From positions 124,001 to 188,000 of the forward strand of contig NZ_FWXY01000009.1 in assembly GCF_900176365.1 (NCBI RefSeq): a stretch of DNA of 64,000 nucleotides, in the 5' to 3' direction. Positions 39,461 through 47,413 of the stretch are shown here, piece after piece. The position numbers and the translations under genes are program-made. Within the stretch, counting starts at the first letter, position 1, and each line of letters opens with the position of its first letter. A model generated the notes under the pieces. The model was not told the origin of the DNA, ran no database searches, and was given only the letters and a program-made list of their open reading frames with translations. Source of the DNA: Desulfocicer vacuolatum DSM 3385 (GTDB lineage: Bacteria; Desulfobacterota; Desulfobacteria; Desulfobacterales; Desulfobacteraceae).

Positions 39461-41049
39461 TCTTTATATCCTATAACGGCATAATCCTGTTCTTTACTCA
39501 TGGCAAAAAGGACATCATTGATATCTTGCATGTTATTATCGTCTAAGTATTTGGTTTCTTTCATTAAATTGATTCTGTGCGTTTTGATTTTAGTAAACCC
39601 CCTTGCTTTGATTAAAAACTCCAAGGTCTCTGGAGGTATGGGATTTTTGTGGGTGGGATCTGTATAAAAATTACATGCACCCACCATGATATTTTCAGGG
39701 TTTGGTGTTTCAAAAATAACAATGCCCCCCGGTTTAATGACCCTGAAGGATTCATCAATGAGAGATATCAATGTTTTAAATGGAAGATGTTCCACAATGT
39801 GGAATCCTGTAAGGATCGAGACGCTATGGTTATCTAATTTCATGAGATATTCCATTGCATCTGTTTCGATGACATCAAGATGCATTTCATGGCACCGATT
39901 TACCATGACCCTGTTCAGGTCCAGCCCCCGTGCATTGATATTTTGTTTGGCTAAAAGTTCAAGCCACTCTCCACGACCGCAGCCAATGTCCAGAACAATT
40001 CCTTTTCCAGTTGCTGCTAAAGCACTTTGGACAAAGGGGATGTAAAAAGAAATGCGGCGTTTGACTTCTTGTCTGCTTCCTCTGAATTGGTCTTGGAAAT
40101 CGGAATACATATTATCAAAAATATGCTTTTCTGTGTCCTTTTGAGAGGGGTATAGCTGTTCATCGTTGGGCGGTTCGTTTGAATTTTGAACGGAAGCTTT
40201 CAAGATGTCAATCTGGTATTCCATATTAACAAGTTGTTGATGTGTTTTGCTGGACTTGTCCAGTTGAAGTGTTATTTTATCGGATAAAGTTGAGAGTGAC
40301 CTTTTAATGTCTTTATGTTGGTTAAGCTGGGTTTTGACTGTTTTTTTATGACGTTTTTCAAAGTCTTCAGCGATTGTTTGGACTTTTTCTCGAATTGATT
40401 TGATTTCTTTTGTATTGGATGAAATGGCAATATCTAATTCTATATGTAAGTCCTTGATGTATCTATTTAATTTACTAATATGATTTGAATGTGAGTGAAC
40501 GGCTGATTTAAGCATCAGTTGTTCACTAAAAATCATATTCTCCAGTACCTGAATGTTTCTAAAAATAGTGGGAAGATTGATAATTGCTGTTAACAGTCGA
40601 AAAAAAATTCCAAATACCGGCACCTGGTAAAGTAGTTGGAGTAAAAAAGGAATAAATAGTCCTTTGATAGGAATTTTGTGACTTCTTCCTTCTTTAGAAT
40701 AGCGGAGCCTGCCGATAATATTTGTTTTTGTCAGTTCACCTTTTTCCAGACGGGTCAAAAAAGTTTTTTTCCCTTGTTGGTCAGGCTTTCTCTGTAATAT
40801 TGACTGGTATGCATTGTCAATGAAACGTTCTCCATGGTAATTCAGGAATTCTTTTAAATGATATGAATTTTTTTTGGGTAACGGAAAATATTCATCATTG
40901 AAAGAGAATGGTTCAAACTCAGGACAGAGGGAAAATGAAACATTTTTTTTTCCATTGGTTGAATCCAGAGGGGGTAATCGACGCGTTTTTTCATTGACTA
41001 ATTTTATGAGTTCACAAACATCCACGCCGGGGGTATGCATTTCAATCAT
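39457..41049 (-). CDS. DUF4214-like, coiled-coil methyltransferase
   Basis: About 530 aa. A DUF4214-like unit (~70-122: FIDNAYQSILQRKPDQQGKK) is followed by a hydrophobic hairpin (~128-160), a long heptad-rich coiled coil (~165-300), and a class I methyltransferase (~345-500) with motif I VLDIGCGRGEWLELL and the late VIFETPNPENIM motif. ATG 41049 has GAGAGG eight bases upstream and was chosen over TTG 41064. It sits between wzt and the triple transferase. In E. coli O9a, WbdD joins a methyltransferase to a coiled-coil ruler that sets O-chain length; domain content here is similar but in reverse order, so a chain-capping or length-control role is a reasonable inference. DUF4214 also occurs at the N-terminus of the RTX protein. 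Confidence 0.8.
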   Translation of the reverse strand: MIEMHTPGVDVCELIKLVNEKTRRLPPLDSTNGKKNVSFSLCPEFEPFSFNDEYFPLPKKNSYHLKEFLNYHGERFIDNAYQSILQRKPDQQGKKTFLTRLEKGELTKTNIIGRLRYSKEGRSHKIPIKGLFIPFLLQLLYQVPVFGIFFRLLTAIINLPTIFRNIQVLENMIFSEQLMLKSAVHSHSNHISKLNRYIKDLHIELDIAISSNTKEIKSIREKVQTIAEDFEKRHKKTVKTQLNQHKDIKRSLSTLSDKITLQLDKSSKTHQQLVNMEYQIDILKASVQNSNEPPNDEQLYPSQKDTEKHIFDNMYSDFQDQFRGSRQEVKRRISFYIPFVQSALAATGKGIVLDIGCGRGEWLELLAKQNINARGLDLNRVMVNRCHEMHLDVIETDAMEYLMKLDNHSVSILTGFHIVEHLPFKTLISLIDESFRVIKPGGIVIFETPNPENIMVGACNFYTDPTHKNPIPPETLEFLIKARGFTKIKTHRINLMKETKYLDDNNMQDINDVLFAMSKEQDYAVIGYKE

Positions 41050-41064
41050 AGTTTTACCTCTCAA

Positions 41065-42306
41065 TCAGGTCGGGAGTTTGTTGGGTGATAGTTGTTGCTT
41101 TGTTGCATCCATGTATAACTCTGGTGTCAATCGCAATAGACCTGTGAAAATATGGCCATTGCCGGATATGACTTCAAATACGGTGCCTTTGTCCAGCCAG
41201 TGGAAGCATTCATCAATGTGGTTCGATCCGGTGTGCAGCGCAGCGGTGATGGAGTATTTCCCTGGTCCTACATTAAACTGATCGAATGAATATGTGACAT
41301 TGATTCGTTCTCCCTGATTGATAGAAATTTCCTTTTTAAGATGGTATGAATTGGTTCCATAAATATCCTGGCCGTATTTATCTCTAATAACAAAACCTAA
41401 TGTCAGCTTTTCTATGTCGTTGTGCCCCATTATTTGTATGATAATTTTTACAGGGTGGCCACTTAAAAGGATTTCAGACGGATCATTATTCTCGTTGATC
41501 AGTGATATTTTCTCAATAAAGGCTTTGTGGTTTCCGTAGCCTGATGATGAGATGGGCGTATCCTGGTATTGGAGTTTTTCTCCCTGGGACCGCTTTGCAA
41601 TGAGAAAATTATATGTGTTAATTATGCCCTCTGGTTCACCTTGCTCCAGCATTTTGCCCTTTTCAAGTAAGAGAGCCTTATCGCACAGCACTTTTACAGC
41701 ATTCATGTCATGGGAGACAAAGACAATGGACCCACCTTTTTTTTTGAATGCTTTGATCTTTTTCATGCATTTTTGCTGGAAATATGCATCCCCCACAGAA
41801 AGAGCCTCATCCACTACAAAAACCGTGGGATCAGCGTGGATGGCCACTGAAAAGGCAAGTCTCATAACCATGCCCGATGAGTATGTTTTGATCGGTTCAT
41901 TTATGAAATCTTTAAGCTCCGTAAACGCGATGATGGCATCCAGTCGATCATCGATTTCTTTGCGGGTAAGGCCAAGGTAAGTAGCATTGTGAATAATGTT
42001 ATCAATTCCTGAAAACTCTGAATTAAATCCGGTTCCAAGTTCAAGAAGACCGGTTATTTTCCCATTGATGTGAATGGTTCCGGTATCGGGGAGTAAAATA
42101 CCGGTTAACAATTTTAAAATAGTTGATTTGCCTGCACCGTTTTCTCCGACAATGCCAAATGTTTCTCCTTCCTGAACTTCGAAAGATATGTCATTCACAG
42201 CGCTGAAGGATTTGTGGTAAGAGCGTTTTGAAAAAATTTCTTTCAATCTGTCTGATGGAGTTTGATAAAGTTTGAATGTTTTAGAAATATTTTGAACAGA
42301 AATCAT
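41065..42306 (-). CDS. wzt: O-polysaccharide ABC exporter ATPase with carbohydrate-binding domain
   Basis: A 413-aa ATPase of the Wzt group. The N-terminal nucleotide-binding domain (~1-235) has Walker A GENGAGKST (residues 54-62), signature YSSGMVMRLAF, Walker B VFVVDEALSVGD and H-loop VSHD. The extra C-terminal domain (~265-410) matches the Wzt carbohydrate-binding fold that recognises the finished, end-capped glycan before export. Presence of this domain, together with a methyltransferase next door, supports an export mechanism coupled to chain termination. It overlaps the upstream GT4 gene by 4 nt. The target glycan is unknown. Confidence 0.9.
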   Translation of the reverse strand: MISVQNISKTFKLYQTPSDRLKEIFSKRSYHKSFSAVNDISFEVQEGETFGIVGENGAGKSTILKLLTGILLPDTGTIHINGKITGLLELGTGFNSEFSGIDNIIHNATYLGLTRKEIDDRLDAIIAFTELKDFINEPIKTYSSGMVMRLAFSVAIHADPTVFVVDEALSVGDAYFQQKCMKKIKAFKKKGGSIVFVSHDMNAVKVLCDKALLLEKGKMLEQGEPEGIINTYNFLIAKRSQGEKLQYQDTPISSSGYGNHKAFIEKISLINENNDPSEILLSGHPVKIIIQIMGHNDIEKLTLGFVIRDKYGQDIYGTNSYHLKKEISINQGERINVTYSFDQFNVGPGKYSITAALHTGSNHIDECFHWLDKGTVFEVISGNGHIFTGLLRLTPELYMDATKQQLSPNKLPT

Positions 42307-43439
42307 AATTTCACCATTTTAAAAACATCCAGTGTTTTGGTAGCTGTTTTTTCCCAGTTGAACTCCTTTGCACGAGTTGTTCCTCTGGTTACCAGACTTT
42401 TTCTTAGCTTGGTATTATAAGTCATGGTTTCAATGGCTTGGGCTAAGTCATCACTGCTTGAGGGATCAATGAAAATTGCAGCATTTCCAGCAACTTCTGG
42501 CATGCTCGCTGTGTTTGAGCAAATTACAGGGCAACCACAGGCCATGGCCTCAAGAATAGGCAGCCCAAATCCTTCATAAAGGCTTGGGTATACAAGGCTT
42601 TGGGCGCTATTGTAGATAACTTTCAAATCATTATCAGGAACGTGCCCAATCAGATAAACTCGATTTTTCATATTTATTTTGTTTAATTTATCAAGCCAGT
42701 GTTTTTCTCCCCACCCTTGCCACCCCACAAGAACAAGGGGAATGTCCGTATCAGCCTTTTCCATGGCATCAATTAAGAGGTCGATATTTTTACGGGGCTC
42801 AAGGGAGCTTACAAATAATAAGTAAGTTGATGGAAGATCGTATTTTGATTGAATTCGAGCCGTCTCCTCTGGTGAGCATTTTGAAAACAAAGGGTCGGGG
42901 GCCAGATGTATGGCACTTACCTGTGATGCTGGAACGTTGAGTTCCTCAATGATCTCCTGGCGTATAAATTCTGAAATGGTTAAAATGTGACTGGCATATC
43001 TTAGGCGCGTTTTGATAAAATGCTCAAAAAGCCATACCCTTTCTCTGGGGTGTGTTTTACTATGGCGGCGCAGTGATAGGTCATAAATTGAAAAAATTGT
43101 TGGTATTTTGGAAATTTTTGCCGGGGTAAAGGCGGTTTCATGGTAGAGTTGAAATGGTTTTTTTTTACATAGTTTATTAAGGCTATGCTCGTATTTTAAC
43201 CAATGCGCAGCCCTCATTCCAAAGACAATGGGGTCAGGAAAGGCTCTAATTGTTTTTGTGGACTGTTGCCATGTGCCAGGGTCTGCCAATGGAGGCATTG
43301 ATGGCAACGAGGTTTTGCCATTGAAGTAAGAGATTCTTGTTTCGTTAATCCGATCCATGGCACCATAAAGATTGCGAAGGTATCTGGCAATTCCAGTCAA
43401 AAGTCCAGTCATGGGGATTGCGTTGATAAGAATTTTCAT
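42303..43439 (-). CDS. GT4 glycosyltransferase of the wzm-wzt operon
   Basis: A 378-aa GT-B enzyme. The acceptor side begins MKILINAIPMTGLLTGIARY; the donor side has FVSSLEPRKNIDLLIDAM (~205) and the classical LYEGFGLPILEAMACGCPV signature (~285). The family resembles mannosyl/rhamnosyl transferases of O-antigen loci such as WbdB/WbpY, though the sugar cannot be assigned. Both ends overlap neighbours by 4 nt (small membrane gene upstream, wzt downstream), so it is tightly coupled. It may add the adaptor or first residues before the triple transferase polymerises. Confidence 0.88.
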   Translation of the reverse strand: MKILINAIPMTGLLTGIARYLRNLYGAMDRINETRISYFNGKTSLPSMPPLADPGTWQQSTKTIRAFPDPIVFGMRAAHWLKYEHSLNKLCKKKPFQLYHETAFTPAKISKIPTIFSIYDLSLRRHSKTHPRERVWLFEHFIKTRLRYASHILTISEFIRQEIIEELNVPASQVSAIHLAPDPLFSKCSPEETARIQSKYDLPSTYLLFVSSLEPRKNIDLLIDAMEKADTDIPLVLVGWQGWGEKHWLDKLNKINMKNRVYLIGHVPDNDLKVIYNSAQSLVYPSLYEGFGLPILEAMACGCPVICSNTASMPEVAGNAAIFIDPSSSDDLAQAIETMTYNTKLRKSLVTRGTTRAKEFNWEKTATKTLDVFKMVKL

Positions 43440-43699
43440 ATTTTACATTTAAGTGTGGATATTTGCATGGGGTGCGGGTTACATTTTGTGAATGGAGCTT
43501 TTTTATAAAAAGAAATGTTTTCTCCCAGGCATGCAAGTTTGTTGGGTGTTGGGTAAAGATAAAATATACCTGATAGAAAGATAAGGTTCAGTGTCAATAG
43601 AAGGTAAATCCTGAAACGAAAAACGACTTTTAGGTAAACAAAAAAAATAGCAGCAATGAAGATAGCTGACCAGCAGAAGAGAAATAACGGTTCTATCAT
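43436..43699 (-). CDS. Small membrane protein between wzm and a GT4 gene
   Basis: An 87-aa protein with two hydrophobic spans (about 3-25 and 30-50) and a Cys-containing basic tail (residues ~55-87, including HPMQISTLKCKI). It overlaps both neighbours by 4 nt (ATGA), strong evidence that it is translated. It resembles no family I know. The placement in a six-gene coupled O-polysaccharide export operon suggests an accessory to Wzm or to the glycosyltransferase complex, which is inference only. Confidence 0.6.
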   Translation of the reverse strand: MIEPLFLFCWSAIFIAAIFFVYLKVVFRFRIYLLLTLNLIFLSGIFYLYPTPNKLACLGENISFYKKAPFTKCNPHPMQISTLKCKI

Positions 43700-44472
43700 A
43701 AAAAATCCCTTATATCTTTTTCGAGGTAACGGAAGGTTGCAAAGGCAAAAGAAAGCAGGATATGGGTGGTGATTGTTAAAAATAATAGCGCATGGAAAGG
43801 GGGGTAATCATGAAAAATAAACATTCTTTGGTATGATTGAATAATAATATAGGCTGGATTGTAGGGCAGTATCTTTTGAACAACACCTGGGAGTATGTCA
43901 GATGTGTAGACAATGGGAGTAAACCAGAACCAAAGTTGTAAAATAACTCCAGTAATTTCCCGCACATCACGAATAAAAACATTAAGCACTGCAGTGAATA
44001 ATCCAATGGATAGAGCAAGCAGCTGTTGAAGATAATAAAGAAATGGCAGCAGCCATAGGGAAGGATGAAAATCATGTCCCTGGAGCGTCAGAATGAAAAA
44101 AAATACCATCATGGAAATTAAAAAAGTAATTGTTTCCGATAAGAAAATGTGAAGCTGCAAAGATGGTAGAGAGGTGCTGACTTTGGATATTATGTGTTTT
44201 TTATCTATAAAAACAGAAGTGGATCTTGTTATGGTGGCAGCAAAGGCTGCCCAAGGGATAAGACCAGCTGCCAGGTAAATACCATAGGCATTCATGTCCG
44301 ACGTTCCGGGAAGCCGTGCGCCCATGACTTTACCAAAAATAACAATATATATAAATAAATTTACCACAGGCCAGATAATTGCCCAAGTGGAACCGAGCAC
44401 AGAGCCAGCAAAACGCTCTGCAAAATCACGTTTGGTTATTTCTATAATAAATGAAGTGTCCATACTTGGCAT
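43696..44472 (-). CDS. wzm: O-polysaccharide ABC exporter permease
   Basis: A 258-aa ABC-2 type membrane protein with six predicted spans. It has the N-terminal RDFAERFAGSVLGSTWAIIWP stretch typical of Wzm (residues ~14-34) followed by periplasmic loops, and the late VREITGVILQLWFWFTPIVY motif. It forms the export pore with Wzt for a polyprenyl-linked O-polysaccharide. It is first in the six-gene operon, behind a ~265-nt leader with its own terminator. The gene order wzm-(small)-GT-wzt-MT-GT resembles the Pseudomonas A-band and E. coli O8/O9 loci. Confidence 0.9.
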   Translation of the reverse strand: MPSMDTSFIIEITKRDFAERFAGSVLGSTWAIIWPVVNLFIYIVIFGKVMGARLPGTSDMNAYGIYLAAGLIPWAAFAATITRSTSVFIDKKHIISKVSTSLPSLQLHIFLSETITFLISMMVFFFILTLQGHDFHPSLWLLPFLYYLQQLLALSIGLFTAVLNVFIRDVREITGVILQLWFWFTPIVYTSDILPGVVQKILPYNPAYIIIQSYQRMFIFHDYPPFHALLFLTITTHILLSFAFATFRYLEKDIRDFL

Positions 44473-44654
44473 AGTTTAGGTCAGTATAAATGTTGATTTG
44501 CGTGGAAAATATAGGTGCTGTTAATTTATTAATTTTGTCATACTGATTTTGTGTTTGTGCCGCCAATAAAATTGGCTGTTTTTGAAAGAATTATTTTGGG
44601 TTTTTGCAGGTTTCAAGGAAAGGGTTGAAACTTGTTTTTATAATTTTCCAGATA

Positions 44655-44676
44655 AAAAAGGTCTCTCCTTGAGACC
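44655..44676 (-). terminator. Leader terminator/attenuator of the wzm operon
   Basis: On the minus strand: GGTCTC, a 5-nt AAGGA loop, GAGACC, then six T. It lies ~65 nt after the predicted start and 183 bp before the wzm ATG. It shares its stem sequence with the leader terminator of the gmd operon (33611-33635). Confidence 0.68.
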
Positions 44677-44692
44677 ATAGATCTTTTCATTT

Positions 44693-44710
44693 AACATCCA
44701 TTAGGATGTT
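44693..44710. repeat. 18-bp palindrome in the wzm leader
   Basis: AACATCC (44693-44699) and GGATGTT (44704-44710) form a perfect 7-bp inverted repeat around ATTA. It would be transcribed just before the leader terminator and could be a protein-recognition hairpin. Confidence 0.5.
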
Positions 44711-44747
44711 ATTTGCAAACCATAATTTTATGATTACACAAACTGAC

Positions 44748-44776
44748 TTTATGACATTAAGTTTTTAAAAAGTCAA
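44748..44776 (-). promoter_or_regulatory. Promoter of the wzm operon
   Basis: On the minus strand TTGACT, 17 bp, CATAAA. The -35 is the same as in the gmd-operon promoter; the -10 matches four of six consensus positions. Confidence 0.5.
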
Positions 44777-45134
44777 TATAAAAAGGGCCTCGATTTATTC
44801 GGGATACCTTTGGTGCCACTTGAAAGAATGGAAAATATTAGTGTGTGATAGCGTTGTAAACTTTATTTAAAACTCTTTACTTTTGGATCAATTTTTGGCA
44901 TCGTGATGATATTTAATCCTTGTGTGCTCATTTTATTTTGTTGGGCTCATAAGGGATTCAGCCGTTTTTAATTTACCGTATACTCAAGGCGGGTTATTCA
45001 AATAAAAGCTTATCTGGTATTTATAAGCGGTAACTCGATAGACTCTGATTTCCTAAGAGTTTAATGTTTTATTGTGCTTAGTGGTCTAAGCCATGATGTT
45101 TATAAAAATTATTTGCAAACCTGGTGTGTTTTCA

Positions 45135-45170
45135 TGCTTTGCTGTGGGCAACTTTGGGTCAGAATACGAT
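45135..45170 (+). repeat. Degenerate copy of the 86-bp intergenic repeat
   Basis: GCTGTGGGCA...GGGTCAGAATACGA aligns with the right half of the complete units at 54389-54561, but the pairing arm is lost. Confidence 0.5.
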
Positions 45171-45214
45171 TTTTCCATTACAATTATATTGAAACAAATT
45201 AAAGGCCGTGTGCA

Positions 45215-47188
45215 ATGCCCTTAACTCAAATAAATAATGAATTAAAACAGAAACTGGAACAGCTGCAAAAAAAGAATGATGCATTAAATAGAAAATTACA
45301 GGAAAAGGAATTTCATTTTTCAACGGTGCTGAACAATACCTCCGACGGCATTATCCGCATTGACAGGCAGCTTCGGCCAGTGTATGCCAATCAGGTTTTT
45401 TATGATACCACAGGATTCACACCAGAGCAGTATCTGGGGCGCAGCAATGAAGAGATTGGCTTTCCCCGGGAGTTGTGTAATCTGTTTCGAGAAAAAAATC
45501 TTGAAGTCTTTAAAAATGCCACTCCCCTGAAATTTGAATTTAAATACCCCACTGCCGGCAATGGACCACGGATGTTTGAAGCTGAAGTTTCACCTGAGTT
45601 CAGCGGGGAGGACGATGTCGCAACTCTTATCACCTGTATCCGGGATATCTCAGAATTAAAAGCCAAAGAAAAAGCCTTGGTGCAAGCCCAGGATCAATGG
45701 CAGCATACCTTTGATTCCATATCCGACTGGGTCAGCATCATTGATGATCACTGCCGGATTCTTAAAACAAATGAAAGCTCCCAGGGGTTCACCCGGATGT
45801 TGCCCAAAGAGGTTGTTGGAAAGCATTGTCATGATATCATCACCAATTGCCTTGATATCAATCCCTGTCCCCTGGAAAAGGCCCTGAAAAGATCTGAACG
45901 GGTATCCCATGAAGTTCAACGACCCGATGGAAAATGGTGGCTTATCACAGTGGATCCCATTTTAAAGGATAATGCACCTCCCTTCCAGGCGGTTCATATT
46001 GTCAGGGATATTACCGTTTTAAAGCTCAGAGAAAAACAAAATGTTCAATCAAAGAAGAATGCTGCCTTCAGGGTTCTGGCAGGCGGTATTGCCCATGATT
46101 ATAATAACCTTCTGGCTGTGATTATGGGCAATCTTTCCCTTGCCATTGATCTTGCTTCCCAGGATGATGATCGCCTTGAATTTCTCAAAGAAGCTGAATT
46201 ATCGGTAAAAATGGCCAGGGATCTAAGTCATAAATTTCTGGCAATATCCGGTTATGAGTACAGCGAAAAAAATATCGGCAAACTCATTGAGCCCCTGAAG
46301 TCATCGGTGGGGGAGCTTCCCAGCATTGAGAATATTGAATTAATTGTTAATATTGACAGTGGCTTGTGGCCGGTGAACTTTGACGTGGCCCAGATGCGCA
46401 TTGTTTTTCAAAATTTATTGATCAATTCAATTGAATCCATGTCCCAGGGCGGTACCCTCACCCTTAACGCTGAAAATTATGTTATTTCAGAGGAAATTTC
46501 AAATATTAATTATTTTAAATCCCCGGGGGGCGGTCGTTTTGTGAAAATTGAAATTAAAGACACCGGTTCCGGTATTGCTGAACAGGTGTTGCCGAAAATA
46601 TTTGATCCCTACTTTTCCACAAAGCAAAGGGGGGTTCAAAAAGGCATGGGACTGGGCCTGGCTGTGGTAAGTTCCATACTGGAAAATCATGGTGGCACCA
46701 TATCCTTTGATTCTAAAAAAGAAAAAGGTACCACGGTAACGCTTTTGATACCAGCCTATGACCCCAAACGCATGGTTCAACTGGGGAAAAAATATTTTGG
46801 AGAAAAGGGGAAAAAGGTTAAAATTCTGGTGATGGATGATGAAATCGCCATGCGGCGGCTCATGGGAAATATTATCCAGAGCATGGGATACGAGGTGGAG
46901 CTGGTGGAAGACAGCCAGGCTGCCATTACGGCCTTCCGGTATGCCCTCCAGGCTGACGTCCCATTTGATCTGGTTATTCTGGACCAGATTATTTCCGGCG
47001 ATATCTGCGGCAGTGATACTCTGAAAAAAATGAAAAAAATCAGTGACAGTGTGAAATCCATTGTTATCAGCGGCTCTCCCCACAGCCCCACCATAACCAA
47101 TTATAAAGAATTTGGATTTGATGCTGCATTGATTAAACCGTACACCCGGAATGAGGTGAATGAACTTTTGCAGCAAATAATAGAATAA
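45215..47188 (+). CDS. Soluble PAS-PAS hybrid histidine kinase
   Basis: A 657-aa cytoplasmic sensor kinase. An N-terminal coiled coil (~5-27) is followed by PAS 1 (~28-150; NNTSDGIIRID), PAS 2 (~165-275; DSISDWVSIIDD), a His-dimerisation box with His294 in GGIAHDYNNLL, an ATPase domain with NSIES, DTGSGI and GMGLGLAVV motifs (~390-515), and a C-terminal receiver (~535-655) with Asp590 and Lys641. No membrane span is seen, so it likely senses an internal cue such as redox state or a small molecule. PAS 2 holds several Cys (CHD, CLDINPC). No partner response regulator is adjacent. The output is unknown. Confidence 0.88.
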   Translation: MPLTQINNELKQKLEQLQKKNDALNRKLQEKEFHFSTVLNNTSDGIIRIDRQLRPVYANQVFYDTTGFTPEQYLGRSNEEIGFPRELCNLFREKNLEVFKNATPLKFEFKYPTAGNGPRMFEAEVSPEFSGEDDVATLITCIRDISELKAKEKALVQAQDQWQHTFDSISDWVSIIDDHCRILKTNESSQGFTRMLPKEVVGKHCHDIITNCLDINPCPLEKALKRSERVSHEVQRPDGKWWLITVDPILKDNAPPFQAVHIVRDITVLKLREKQNVQSKKNAAFRVLAGGIAHDYNNLLAVIMGNLSLAIDLASQDDDRLEFLKEAELSVKMARDLSHKFLAISGYEYSEKNIGKLIEPLKSSVGELPSIENIELIVNIDSGLWPVNFDVAQMRIVFQNLLINSIESMSQGGTLTLNAENYVISEEISNINYFKSPGGGRFVKIEIKDTGSGIAEQVLPKIFDPYFSTKQRGVQKGMGLGLAVVSSILENHGGTISFDSKKEKGTTVTLLIPAYDPKRMVQLGKKYFGEKGKKVKILVMDDEIAMRRLMGNIIQSMGYEVELVEDSQAAITAFRYALQADVPFDLVILDQIISGDICGSDTLKKMKKISDSVKSIVISGSPHSPTITNYKEFGFDAALIKPYTRNEVNELLQQIIE

Positions 47189-47331
47189 TGCAATGAGATC
47201 TCTTGATTTTAAAAGCGTCGATTTTGAATAATATTACATGACAATACTTTGGTGAAGATAAAACCGTGAATCTTAGCACCAAAGCGACACTTTGTCGGTT
47301 TACCCCAGAATAATTCATTTTTTGTATTCAT

Positions 47332-47365
47332 TGTGTCCGTCAAAACATGCCCGTGCCAGTTATAA
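47332..47365 (+). repeat. Short variant copy of the intergenic repeat
   Basis: TTGTGTCCG and CAAAACATG are shared with the partial unit at 54362-54388, followed by CCCGTGCCAGTTATA, resembling the end of complete units. It lies between the kinase and the SprT-like gene. Confidence 0.5.
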
Positions 47366-47413
47366 GAGTGCCTGTTGTATTAGCATTGACGATAAATGAA
47401 ATAAAAGGGAATT

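Larger units (their letters stand above)
44473..45214. other. Divergent regulatory interval between wzm operon and kinase gene
   Basis: This 742-bp AT-rich stretch has no gene. It carries the wzm-operon promoter (44748-44776, -), an 18-bp palindrome (44693-44710), the leader terminator (44655-44676, -), a + strand hairpin with a short T-run (GCCAAT/ATTGGC, 44562-44576), and a degenerate copy of the 86-bp repeat family (45135-45170). The kinase promoter was not identified. Confidence 0.65.

Noticed and set aside
45020-45040. Possible ops/JUMPstart element (GCGGTAAC)
   Set aside because: Only part of the GGCGGTAGCGTG consensus is present, on the strand of the kinase gene and not of the wzm operon.
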